DNA from: an uncultured Clostridium sp.
Lineage (GTDB): Bacteria; Bacillota; Clostridia; Lachnospirales; Lachnospiraceae
Assembly (NCBI GenBank): GCA_900542035.1
Contig: UQMJ01000001.1
Coordinates: 62,001 to 126,000 of the forward strand
Length of the DNA: 64,000 nt
Direction: 5' to 3'
Part shown: piece by piece, positions 1 to 8,581 of the stretch
Layout of the letters: each line of letters starts with the position of its first letter
Position numbering within the stretch: position 1 is the first letter of the stretch
The notes under the pieces: model-generated
What the model saw: the letters and a program-made list of their open reading frames with translations, nothing else
What the model was told of the DNA's origin: nothing
Databases searched by the model: none
Position numbers and translations under genes: made by a program

Positions 1-59
1 TAAAAATCATGGAAAATGCATAAAAAGCCTTGGAAAGTCCTGTTTTCCTTGACTTTTGG

Positions 60-335
60 GACTGGATTTCCTATAATAAGGATTGCTACAAGAAAAAAGA
101 CTTAGATGGAGACAGTAAGGCTGACCAAACGCTTCAGCGAGCCGGAGATGGTGAAAGACCGGTGTTAGTAGGGCAGTTCCAAAGATCACTCCGGAGTCGC
201 TGGCTGAAAGAATTGTATCTGTAAGCTAAGCCGTATTTCCTACGTTATCGGGAACTCATATAACAGTATGCAGAAAATGGGTGGTACAGCGAAGCGCGCT
301 TCGTCCCTTTGCGGGACGGAGCTTTTTTATTTTCT
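60..335 (+). promoter_or_regulatory. T-box leader of ileS (isoleucine)
   Basis: Tandem leader RNA expected to sense uncharged tRNA-Ile and antiterminate ileS transcription. The T-box core (TGGGTGGTACAGCG, 278-291) sits just before an intrinsic terminator, and an extended stem I region occupies about 100-225. A candidate specifier triplet ATC (Ile) lies at 185-187 in an AAGATCAC context typical of specifier loops. The core reads GGTACAGCG where the usual consensus is GGTACCGCG. The downstream gene is an isoleucyl-tRNA synthetase, which agrees with the specifier. The 5' boundary is approximate. Confidence 0.88.
298..328 (+). terminator. T-box intrinsic terminator
   Basis: A 10-bp stem (GCTTCGTCCC at 298-307 with GGGACGGAGC at 313-322, one G-U pair) is followed by six T residues. 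Its 5' arm lies next to the T-box core, as expected for mutually exclusive terminator and antiterminator folds. Confidence 0.85.
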
Positions 336-368
336 GCTCAGCATTTACAATTGATTGGAGGAAGCGTC

Positions 369-3300
369 ATGTATGAGAAAGTATCTACAAACATGAATTT
401 TGTAGAGCGAGAGAAAAAAATCGAAAAGTTTTGGAAAGATGAAAATATCTTTGAAAAAAGTATTGAGAGCCGGAAAAAGGGAACGCCGTATGTGTTTTAT
501 GACGGACCGCCTACTGCCAACGGAAAGCCCCACATTGGCCATGTACTGACCCGCGTTATCAAGGATATGATTCCAAGATACCGTACCATGAAGGGCTATA
601 TGGTTCCGAGAAAAGCCGGATGGGATACCCATGGCCTTCCAGTTGAACTGGAAGTAGAAAAAATGCTGGGATTAGACGGCAAAGAGCAGATTGAACAGTA
701 TGGTTTAGAGCCGTTTATTGAACACTGCAAGGAAAGCGTCTGGAAATATAAGGGAATGTGGGAAGATTTTTCCTCTACCGTTGGTTTCTGGGCAGATATG
801 GACAATCCATATGTTACCTACCATGACGACTATATTGAGTCTGAATGGTGGGCATTAAAGCAGATTTGGGAAAAGGGCCTGTTATACAAGGGATTTAAGA
901 TTGTACCTTACTGCCCGCGCTGCGGTACCCCGCTGTCGTCCCACGAGGTAGCGCAGGGATATAAAGACGTGAAAGAGCGTTCTGCCATCGCCCGTTTTAA
1001 GGTAAAAGGCGAGGATGCGTATATTCTGGCATGGACCACGACTCCATGGACCCTTCCAAGCAACGTGGCGCTGTGCGTCAACCCTGATGAAGATTACGTA
1101 AAGGTACAGTCTGCAGACGGATACGTTTATTATCTGGCACAGGCGTTATGCGATACCGTATTGGGATCTCTGGCAGACAAAGATTCTGATAAACCGGCTT
1201 ATGAAATCCTGGAAACTTACAAAGGAAAAGAACTGGAATATAAAGAGTACGAGCCGTTGTTTGACTGTGCGCTGGGAATCTGCGAAAAGCAGCATAAGAA
1301 AGCCTATTATGTGACCTGCGATACCTACGTTACCTTAACAGACGGTACCGGCGTGGTTCATATTGCCCCTGCATTTGGTGAAGACGACGCCAATGTAGGC
1401 CGTAAGTACGACCTGCCGTTTGTCCAGCTGGTAGACGGAAAAGGCGAGATGACGAAAGAAACTCCTTATGCAGGCGTATTCTGCAAAAAGGCAGATCCGA
1501 TGGTATTGGAGGATCTGGACAAAAAGGGACTGCTGTTCTCCGCACCCAAATTTGAACACAGTTATCCTCACTGCTGGCGCTGCGGCACTCCTCTGATTTA
1601 CTATGCAAGAGAATCCTGGTTCATCAAGATGACTGCAGTAAAAGAAGATTTAATCCGCAACAACAACACCATTAACTGGATTCCGGAATCCATCGGAAAA
1701 GGCCGCTTTGGCGACTGGCTGGAAAATATCCAGGACTGGGGGATTTCCAGAAACCGTTACTGGGGCACTCCTTTAAACATCTGGGAATGTGAATGCGGAA
1801 AGCAGATGGCTATCGGCAGCAGAGAAGAATTAAAATCATTAAGCAAAAATTATCCGGAAGGCGGCGTAGAGCTTCACCGTCCATTTATCGATCAGGTTAC
1901 CATTACCTGTCCGGACTGCGGCAAAGAGATGCACAGAGTTCCAGAAGTAATTGACTGCTGGTTTGACTCCGGAGCTATGCCATTTGCACAGCATCATTAT
2001 CCATTTGAAAACAAAGAACTGTTTGAATCCCAGTTCCCTGCCCAGTTTATTTCTGAGGCAGTAGACCAGACAAGAGGATGGTTCTACTCTCTGTTGGCAG
2101 AATCTACCCTGCTGTTTAATAAGGCTCCTTATGAGAATGTAATCGTTCTGGGACACGTTCAGGATGAAAACGGCCAGAAGATGAGTAAGAGCAAGGGAAA
2201 TGCGGTCGACCCGTTTGACGCGTTAGAGACTTACGGAGCAGATGCAATCCGCTGGTATTTCTACATCAACAGCGCTCCGTGGCTTCCAAACCGCTTCCAT
2301 GGAAAAGCAGTTATGGAAGGACAGAGAAAGTTTATGGGAACCCTGTGGAATACCTATGCGTTCTTTGTACTGTATGCGAACATTGACAATTTTGACGCCT
2401 CCAAATACACTTTAGAATATGATAAGCTGCCGGTTATGGACAAATGGCTGCTTTCCAAAGTCAACTCTATGGTAAAAGCAGTGGATAATTATCTGGGCAA
2501 TTATCAGATTCCAGAGGCAGCAAGAGCTCTTCAGGAATTTGTAGACGATATGAGCAACTGGTATGTCAGAAGAAGCCGCGAGCGTTTCTGGGCAAAGGGA
2601 ATGGAGCAGGATAAGATCAACGCGTATATGACCCTTTATACAGCGCTGGTAACCATAGCAAAGACGGCTGCGCCTATGATTCCGTTTATGACAGAAGACA
2701 TTTACCAGAACCTGGTCAGAAGCATCGATAAAGACGCTCCGGAAAGCATCCATCTGTGCGACTTCCCAACAGTAAAGGAAGAATGGATTGATGAAAAGCT
2801 GGAAGCAGACATGGACGAAGTATTAAAGATTGTGGTACTGGGACGAGCTGCCAGAAATACCGCAAATATCAAGAACCGTCAGCCAATTGCAAGAATGTTT
2901 GTAAAAGCAGATCACGAACTGTCTGAGTTCTACCAGGAGATTATCGAAGACGAATTAAATGTAAAAACCGTAGAGTTTACAGATGACGTCCGCGCATTTA
3001 CTTCCTATACCTTTAAACCTCAGTTAAAGACCGTAGGTCCAAAGTATGGAAAGCAGTTAGGGGCAATCCGCCAGGCGCTTTCTTCCTTAGACGGCAACGA
3101 AGCGATGGATACCTTAAATGAAAAAGGTGCTCTTACCTTTGAATTTGACGGAACAGAAGTCGTTCTGACGGAGGAAGACCTGCTGATCGATATGGCTCAG
3201 AAGGAAGGATTTGTTACAGAAAAAGATAATTATGTAACAGTTGTATTGGATACCAATCTGACGCCGGAACTGATTGAAGAAGGCTTTGTCCGCGAGATTG

Positions 3301-3533
3301 TCAGCAAGATTCAGACCATGCGTAAGGAAGCAGGTTTTGAAGTAATGGATCACATTCGGGTATTCCAGGATGAAAATGACAAGATTGCAGATCTGTTAAA
3401 GGTTCATGGCGATGAAATCAAGAGAGAAGTAATGGCTGACAGCATTTCTCTCGGACAGATGGGCGGATATGCCAAGGAATGGAATATTAATGGCGAGAAA
3501 GTGATGCTGGGAGTAGAAAAACTGACCAGCTAA
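369..3533 (+). CDS. ileS: isoleucyl-tRNA synthetase
   Basis: Charges tRNA-Ile with isoleucine in the cytoplasm. It is a class I synthetase with the HIGH motif at residues 55-58 and KMSKS at 604-608. A CPRCGTPLSSHE-type segment and the CP1 editing domain lie between them, followed by an anticodon-binding C-terminal half. Length is about 1054 aa, the size of the long eukaryote-like bacterial IleRS group. The start is set at 369 because a TTGGAGGAAG ribosome site stands just before it; the frame is open further upstream to 309, but that part lies inside the T-box terminator. Expression is predicted to be controlled by the T-box leader. glgP follows after 21 bp and may be co-transcribed. Confidence 0.97.
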   Translation: MYEKVSTNMNFVEREKKIEKFWKDENIFEKSIESRKKGTPYVFYDGPPTANGKPHIGHVLTRVIKDMIPRYRTMKGYMVPRKAGWDTHGLPVELEVEKMLGLDGKEQIEQYGLEPFIEHCKESVWKYKGMWEDFSSTVGFWADMDNPYVTYHDDYIESEWWALKQIWEKGLLYKGFKIVPYCPRCGTPLSSHEVAQGYKDVKERSAIARFKVKGEDAYILAWTTTPWTLPSNVALCVNPDEDYVKVQSADGYVYYLAQALCDTVLGSLADKDSDKPAYEILETYKGKELEYKEYEPLFDCALGICEKQHKKAYYVTCDTYVTLTDGTGVVHIAPAFGEDDANVGRKYDLPFVQLVDGKGEMTKETPYAGVFCKKADPMVLEDLDKKGLLFSAPKFEHSYPHCWRCGTPLIYYARESWFIKMTAVKEDLIRNNNTINWIPESIGKGRFGDWLENIQDWGISRNRYWGTPLNIWECECGKQMAIGSREELKSLSKNYPEGGVELHRPFIDQVTITCPDCGKEMHRVPEVIDCWFDSGAMPFAQHHYPFENKELFESQFPAQFISEAVDQTRGWFYSLLAESTLLFNKAPYENVIVLGHVQDENGQKMSKSKGNAVDPFDALETYGADAIRWYFYINSAPWLPNRFHGKAVMEGQRKFMGTLWNTYAFFVLYANIDNFDASKYTLEYDKLPVMDKWLLSKVNSMVKAVDNYLGNYQIPEAARALQEFVDDMSNWYVRRSRERFWAKGMEQDKINAYMTLYTALVTIAKTAAPMIPFMTEDIYQNLVRSIDKDAPESIHLCDFPTVKEEWIDEKLEADMDEVLKIVVLGRAARNTANIKNRQPIARMFVKADHELSEFYQEIIEDELNVKTVEFTDDVRAFTSYTFKPQLKTVGPKYGKQLGAIRQALSSLDGNEAMDTLNEKGALTFEFDGTEVVLTEEDLLIDMAQKEGFVTEKDNYVTVVLDTNLTPELIEEGFVREIVSKIQTMRKEAGFEVMDHIRVFQDENDKIADLLKVHGDEIKREVMADSISLGQMGGYAKEWNINGEKVMLGVEKLTS

Positions 3534-3554
3534 GATTTAGGAGGAAAAGGATTC

Positions 3555-6008
3555 ATGAATCAGGGATTTGATAAGGAGACATTTAAAAAAGCGGTCATTT
3601 ACAATGTTAAAAACCTGTTCCGCAAAACGGTAGAGGACGCGACAAAGGAGCAGATGTTCCAGGCAGTGTCCTATGCGGTAAAAGATGTGATTATTGATGA
3701 ATGGATTGCAACTCACAAGACTTACGAGAAGGAAGATGTCAAGACTGTTTACTACCTTTCTATGGAGTTTTTAATGGGCCGCGCCCTGGGCAACAATATT
3801 ATTAATATCTGTGCGCAGAAGGAAATCAAAGAAGTATTAGAAGAGTTAGGCATGGATTTAAATGTAATTGAGGATCAGGAGCCGGATGCAGCGCTTGGAA
3901 ACGGCGGCTTAGGCCGTCTGGCTGCCTGCTTCTTAGACTCTTTAGCAACCCTGGGCTATCCTGCATACGGCTGCGGCATCCGTTACCGTTACGGTATGTT
4001 TAAGCAGAAAATCGAAAACGGTTATCAGAAGGAAGTGCCAGATGACTGGTTAAAGAATGGAAACCCATTTGAGGTACGCAGAGCCGAATATGCAACAGAA
4101 GTTAAATTTGGCGGTTATGTAGAACCCCAGTGGGATGGCAAGAGAAACCACTTTGTACAAAAGGGCTACCAGTCCGTTATGGCAGTTCCTTATGATATGC
4201 CGGTAGTAGGTTACGGCAACAACGTAGTAAATACGCTTCGCGTCTGGGATGCACAGCCTGTGGAAGTGTTCCGCTTAGACGAGTTTGACAAAGGAAACTA
4301 CCAGAAGGCAGTGGAGCAGGAGAACTTGGCAAAGACCATTGTTGAGGTATTATATCCCAACGATAATCATTATGCAGGAAAAGAACTGCGTCTGCGCCAG
4401 CAGTATTTCTTTATCTCTGCCAGCGTACAGCAGGCAGTTGCAAAGTACATGGAGCACCATGATGATGTGCGCAAGTTCTATGAAAAGAACGTATTCCAGT
4501 TAAATGATACCCATCCGACTGTAGCAGTAGCAGAGTTAATGAGAATCCTGTTAGACGATTACAACTTAGAGTGGGATGAGGCATGGGAAGTTACCACTAA
4601 GACCTGTGCTTATACCAACCACACCATTATGGCGGAAGCTCTGGAAAAATGGCCGATTGAGCTGTTCTCCAGACTGCTTCCAAGAATTTACCAGATTATC
4701 GAAGAAATTAACCGCCGCTTCATTGCTGCGATCGAGGCTGCTTATCCTGGCAATCACGAAAAAGTGCGCAAGATGGCGATTATCTACGACGGTCAGGTAA
4801 AGATGGCTCACCTGGCAATTGCAGGAAGCTTTTCTGTAAACGGTGTTGCAAGACTGCACACTGAGATTTTAAAGCATCAGGAATTAAAAGATTTCTATGA
4901 AATGATGCCGGATAAGTTCAATAACAAGACCAACGGCATTACCCAGAGAAGATTCCTTCTTCATGGAGATCCGCTGCTTGCTGACTGGGTAACCGGAAAG
5001 ATTGGCGATGAGTGGATTACTAACCTGCCTCACATCAAGAAGCTTGCAATTTATGCAGATGATGAGAGAAGCCAGCAGGAATTTATGAATATTAAGTACC
5101 AGAACAAGATCCGTCTGGCAAAATACATCAAGGAGCACAACGGAATTGAAGTAAATCCACGTTCTATCTTTGATGTTCAGGTAAAACGTCTTCACGAGTA
5201 CAAGCGTCAGCTTTTAAACATCCTGCACGTGATGTATCTGTATAATCAGTTAAAGGACAATCCAAACCTGGATATGGTTCCAAGAACCTTTATCTTTGGC
5301 GCAAAGGCAGCAGCCGGATATAAGGTTGCAAAGCTGACCATCAAGTTAATCAACGCAGTTGCTGACGTAATCAACAATGATAAGACCATCAACGGCAAGA
5401 TTAAAGTGGTATTTATTGAAGACTACAGAGTTTCCAATGCAGAAATTATTTTTGCAGCAGCCGATGTCAGCGAGCAGATTTCCACTGCCAGCAAAGAGGC
5501 ATCCGGTACCGGCAACATGAAGCTGATGTTAAACGGCGCTCTGACATTAGGAACCATGGACGGCGCCAACGTTGAGATCGTAGAAGAAGTAGGCGAAGAA
5601 AATGCCTTTATTTTTGGTATGTCTTCTGACGAAGTCATCAACTATGAGAACAACGGCGGCTACAATCCAATGGATATTTTCAACAATGACCAGGAGATCC
5701 GCCGCGTGCTGATGCAGTTGATCAACGGTTATTATTCTCCTCAGGATCCGGAGCTGTTCCGCCCAATCTACAACTCTCTGCTTAACACCCAGAGCAGCGA
5801 TAAGGCAGACCGCTACTTTATCTTAAAGGACTTCCGTTCTTACGCAGAAGCCCACGAAAAGATTGACAAAGCGTACCGCGATGAAAAGTGGTGGGCAAAG
5901 GCAGCGATTTTAAACGTAGCCTGCGCCGGCAAGTTTACTTCCGACCGGACCATTGAAGAATACGTTCATGACATCTGGAAATTAGAAAAGGTAAAAGTTG
6001 AACTGTAA
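3555..6008 (+). CDS. glgP: glycogen/maltodextrin phosphorylase
   Basis: Releases glucose-1-phosphate from the ends of alpha-1,4-glucans using phosphate and pyridoxal phosphate (GT35 family). At 817 aa it has normal family length. The PLP-binding signature EASGTGNMKLMLNG is present, with the predicted Schiff-base lysine at residue 656. The glycine-rich segment GNGGLGRLAACFLDS lies near residue 115. The start follows AGGAGGAAAAGG. The gene is only 21 bp downstream of ileS, so read-through from the T-box promoter is possible, and a strong terminator closes it. The sequence does not say whether glycogen or maltodextrin is the preferred substrate. Confidence 0.96.
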   Translation: MNQGFDKETFKKAVIYNVKNLFRKTVEDATKEQMFQAVSYAVKDVIIDEWIATHKTYEKEDVKTVYYLSMEFLMGRALGNNIINICAQKEIKEVLEELGMDLNVIEDQEPDAALGNGGLGRLAACFLDSLATLGYPAYGCGIRYRYGMFKQKIENGYQKEVPDDWLKNGNPFEVRRAEYATEVKFGGYVEPQWDGKRNHFVQKGYQSVMAVPYDMPVVGYGNNVVNTLRVWDAQPVEVFRLDEFDKGNYQKAVEQENLAKTIVEVLYPNDNHYAGKELRLRQQYFFISASVQQAVAKYMEHHDDVRKFYEKNVFQLNDTHPTVAVAELMRILLDDYNLEWDEAWEVTTKTCAYTNHTIMAEALEKWPIELFSRLLPRIYQIIEEINRRFIAAIEAAYPGNHEKVRKMAIIYDGQVKMAHLAIAGSFSVNGVARLHTEILKHQELKDFYEMMPDKFNNKTNGITQRRFLLHGDPLLADWVTGKIGDEWITNLPHIKKLAIYADDERSQQEFMNIKYQNKIRLAKYIKEHNGIEVNPRSIFDVQVKRLHEYKRQLLNILHVMYLYNQLKDNPNLDMVPRTFIFGAKAAAGYKVAKLTIKLINAVADVINNDKTINGKIKVVFIEDYRVSNAEIIFAAADVSEQISTASKEASGTGNMKLMLNGALTLGTMDGANVEIVEEVGEENAFIFGMSSDEVINYENNGGYNPMDIFNNDQEIRRVLMQLINGYYSPQDPELFRPIYNSLLNTQSSDKADRYFILKDFRSYAEAHEKIDKAYRDEKWWAKAAILNVACAGKFTSDRTIEEYVHDIWKLEKVKVEL

Positions 6009-6011
6009 GTA

Positions 6012-6068
6012 AAAAAATCCCCTTAAGAGGCTGAGGCAGCTGCCAATGCCCTTAAGGGGATTTTTTGT
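6012..6068 (+). terminator. Rho-independent terminator after glgP
   Basis: A 16-bp perfect stem (AAAAAATCCCCTTAAG at 6012-6027 with its complement at 6051-6066) ends in a T tract. The A tract on the other arm would make it work in both directions. Confidence 0.9.
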
Positions 6069-6230
6069 GTCAAGATTTAGCAGATAGCTGTGATTTATTT
6101 GGAAAATCGAGGCGGGGGGCGGTATAGGAGCGTGGCAGACAGGAGAAGAAAGTGATTCAGTAAATCTTGTAAAAGTAAGAGATTCCATTTATACTGGAAG
6201 AAACAGTAAGCGAAAAGAGAGGAATTACCA

Positions 6231-7472
6231 TTGAAAGAACTGCAAAAAAGTAGAAAACAGAATAGAGTGGAGAAAAAAAAGCCTGTTGCTCCTAAGAAGT
6301 CTGGCGCTTCTTCGAAGTCTCTTTGTCCGGTGGAAAAGCGCTGCGGAAGCTGCCAGTACCTTCATCTGACGTATCCGCAGCAGCTGAAGGTAAAGGAAGA
6401 AAAGCTAAAGGAGCTTTTAAAAGGAATCTGTCCGGTAAAAGGGATGCTGGGAATGGAACATCCCTACCATTACCGGAATAAGGTGCATTCCATCTTTGGC
6501 TGCGACCGGAAAGGCCATCCGGTTTCCGGCATTTACGAAGAGGGAACCCATAACATTGTGCCGGTAAAAACCTGTCTGATTGAAGATCAGAAGGCAGATG
6601 AAATCTTAGAAACCATCCGTCAGCTTCTCCCCAGCTTTAAAATCCGTCATTACGATGAAGATACCGGATTCGGCCTTTTGCGCCATGTGCTGATTAAGAG
6701 AGGATTTGCGACGAACCAGATTATGGTGGTGCTAGTTACAGCTTCTCCAGTATTCCCGTCTAAAAACAATTTTGTAAAGGCTCTTTTAAGCCGCCACCCA
6801 GAGATTACCACAGTCATCCAGAACATCAACGGAAGGGGAACCAGTATGGTTCTGGGAGAAAAAGAACACGTTCTTTACGGTCCAGGCTATATTGAAGATG
6901 AATTATGCGGCTGTACCTTTCGGATTTCTTCGAAATCTTTTTATCAGGTAAATCCGATCCAGACAGAGGTGCTTTACCGCAAGGCTCTTGAACTTGCAGA
7001 CCTGACGGGAAAAGAAACCGTAATTGACGCCTATTGCGGCATTGGAACCATTGGAATCATTGCTAGCAGGCAGGCCAAAAAAGTGATTGGCGTAGAGCTA
7101 AATCCGGATGCAGTCCGCGACGCTGTAAAAAATGCGAAACGGAACAATGTGAATAATATTTCATTTTACTGCAATGACGCCGGAAAGTTTATGGTAAAAA
7201 TGGCGGCAGAAAAGCAGAAAGCCGATGTTGTCATCATGGATCCTCCAAGAAGCGGAAGCACCAGGGAGTTTATGAATTCTATAGCAGTTTTGAACCCAAG
7301 CCGGATTGTCTATGTGTCCTGCGGCCCAGATACGCTGGCAAGAGATTTACGCTATTTCAAGACACTTGGTTACGAAGCAAAAGAAGCTTGGGGAGTTGAT
7401 TTGTTTCCGTGGACGAGGCACACAGAATGTATTGTGAAACTGTCGTATTGCGGAGAGAGACGAAAATTCTGA
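6231..7472 (+). CDS. rlmD: 23S rRNA (uracil-5-)-methyltransferase, RlmD/RumA family
   Basis: SAM-dependent methylation of a uracil in 23S rRNA (TrmA/RumA family). Near the N-terminus, cysteines in CPVEKRCGSCQYLH, plus a later cysteine in VKTCLIED, match the Fe-S cluster ligands of RumA. The methyltransferase part shows DAYCGIGTIGI (SAM binding), VIMDPPRSGS and SCGPDTLARDL, which carries the catalytic cysteine. At 413 aa it is slightly short for the family because the N-terminal TRAM domain appears absent or reduced to a lysine-rich tail. Translation probably starts at TTG 6231 behind AGAGAGGA. Which rRNA position is modified cannot be read from sequence; an RlmCD-like dual function is possible. 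Confidence 0.88.
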   Translation: MKELQKSRKQNRVEKKKPVAPKKSGASSKSLCPVEKRCGSCQYLHLTYPQQLKVKEEKLKELLKGICPVKGMLGMEHPYHYRNKVHSIFGCDRKGHPVSGIYEEGTHNIVPVKTCLIEDQKADEILETIRQLLPSFKIRHYDEDTGFGLLRHVLIKRGFATNQIMVVLVTASPVFPSKNNFVKALLSRHPEITTVIQNINGRGTSMVLGEKEHVLYGPGYIEDELCGCTFRISSKSFYQVNPIQTEVLYRKALELADLTGKETVIDAYCGIGTIGIIASRQAKKVIGVELNPDAVRDAVKNAKRNNVNNISFYCNDAGKFMVKMAAEKQKADVVIMDPPRSGSTREFMNSIAVLNPSRIVYVSCGPDTLARDLRYFKTLGYEAKEAWGVDLFPWTRHTECIVKLSYCGERRKF

Positions 7473-7564
7473 TAAAACACAATAGATTATGAGACAGGAA
7501 GCAGAAGATGCAGACGGGTAAGGTATTCGGTGAAAGCTGAGAAAGAAAAAGGGGAAAGACTAAA

Positions 7565-8524
7565 ATGATCATACAAACAGGAATGCGGACAGATATTCCG
7601 GCATTTTATTCCAAATGGCTGATAAATAGAATAAGGCAGGGATTTGTGCTTGTACGCAATCCGTATAACCCAATGCAGGTAACCAGATACCGTCTTTCGC
7701 CGGATGTAGTGGATCTGATCGTGTTTTGTACAAAAAATCCGGAGCCTATGCTGACGTATATGGAGATTTTGAAGCCATATGGACAGTATTGGTTTGTAAC
7801 CATTACGCCCTACGGAAGAGACATAGAACCAAATGTACCGGAAAAAGAAAAGGTCATGGATGATTTCAAACGATTGTCAAACCTTGTGGGAGTGGACAGC
7901 GTGGCGTGGAGATATGATCCGATTTTTGTGGATAGCGTTTATTCCATAGAGAGCCATTTGGAAGTATTTGAAAAAATGGCCGCAACGCTTTCTGGTTACA
8001 CAAAAACCTGTATTATCAGCTTTATTGATATTTATAAGAAGGTAGAGCGGAACTTTCCGAAGGCAAGAGAAGTATCTCCAAAAGACAGAATCCTTCTTGG
8101 AAAAGAGATGATACGGATTGCGAAGCAGTATGGAATGGTGTTGAAGACCTGTGCAGAAGGAGACGAACTGGCGCCTTATGGAGCAGACTGTACAGGCTGT
8201 ATGACGGTAAGCACGTTTGAAACGGCGCTTCATGCAAATCTGGATGTGCCCAAGAAAAAGAATAACCAGCGAAATGGGCAGTGCGCCTGCCTGTTGGGGG
8301 TGGATATAGGAGCGTATGATACCTGTGGACATTTGTGTAAATATTGTTATGCAAATACAGATGCGGTGCTTGTGAAAGAAAATATGAGAGCGCATGATCC
8401 GGCGTCTCCATTTTTGCTGGGCAGTTCTATGCCGGAAGATGTTATACATGAGGCACAGCAGAAAAGCTGGATAGATGGTCAGATGAGGCTGGATATATGC
8501 AGAGAAAGTTTTGTTTCTTATTGA
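7565..8524 (+). CDS. DUF1848 family protein
   Basis: A 319-aa protein that I recognise as DUF1848; its biochemical function is unknown to me. The C-terminal part carries a cysteine cluster, DTCGHLCKYCYAN, whose spacing resembles an iron-sulfur or radical-SAM-like site. Further cysteines occur upstream (GADCTGC, CAC). The N-terminus begins with a conserved-looking RTDIPAFYSKW segment followed by FCTKNPEPM. There is no signal peptide or membrane segment, so it is probably cytoplasmic. It follows the rRNA methyltransferase after 92 bp, and its stop codon overlaps the -35 element of the next promoter. Confidence 0.8.
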   Translation: MIIQTGMRTDIPAFYSKWLINRIRQGFVLVRNPYNPMQVTRYRLSPDVVDLIVFCTKNPEPMLTYMEILKPYGQYWFVTITPYGRDIEPNVPEKEKVMDDFKRLSNLVGVDSVAWRYDPIFVDSVYSIESHLEVFEKMAATLSGYTKTCIISFIDIYKKVERNFPKAREVSPKDRILLGKEMIRIAKQYGMVLKTCAEGDELAPYGADCTGCMTVSTFETALHANLDVPKKKNNQRNGQCACLLGVDIGAYDTCGHLCKYCYANTDAVLVKENMRAHDPASPFLLGSSMPEDVIHEAQQKSWIDGQMRLDICRESFVSY

Positions 8525-8549
8525 ACTGCAGGGGACTTTTTCGTATAAT
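8521..8549 (+). promoter_or_regulatory. Sigma-A type promoter of the retron-like operon
   Basis: TTGAAC (8521-8526), a 17-bp spacer and TATAAT (8544-8549) lie just upstream of the ATPase-TOPRIM gene. The -35 box overlaps the stop codon of the preceding gene, so the defence operon has its own promoter. Confidence 0.7.
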
Positions 8550-8581
8550 ATTTAGTAACTGGCAGAGTTTTCTAAGAAGAA

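Noticed and set aside
1839..2156. Long minus-strand open frames inside ileS, glgP and other genes
   Set aside because: They lie opposite well-supported genes, have no ribosome sites and show no family features.
6012..6068. Palindrome after glgP considered as a mobile repeat
   Set aside because: Stem flanked by A and T tracts directly after a stop codon is an ordinary bidirectional terminator.
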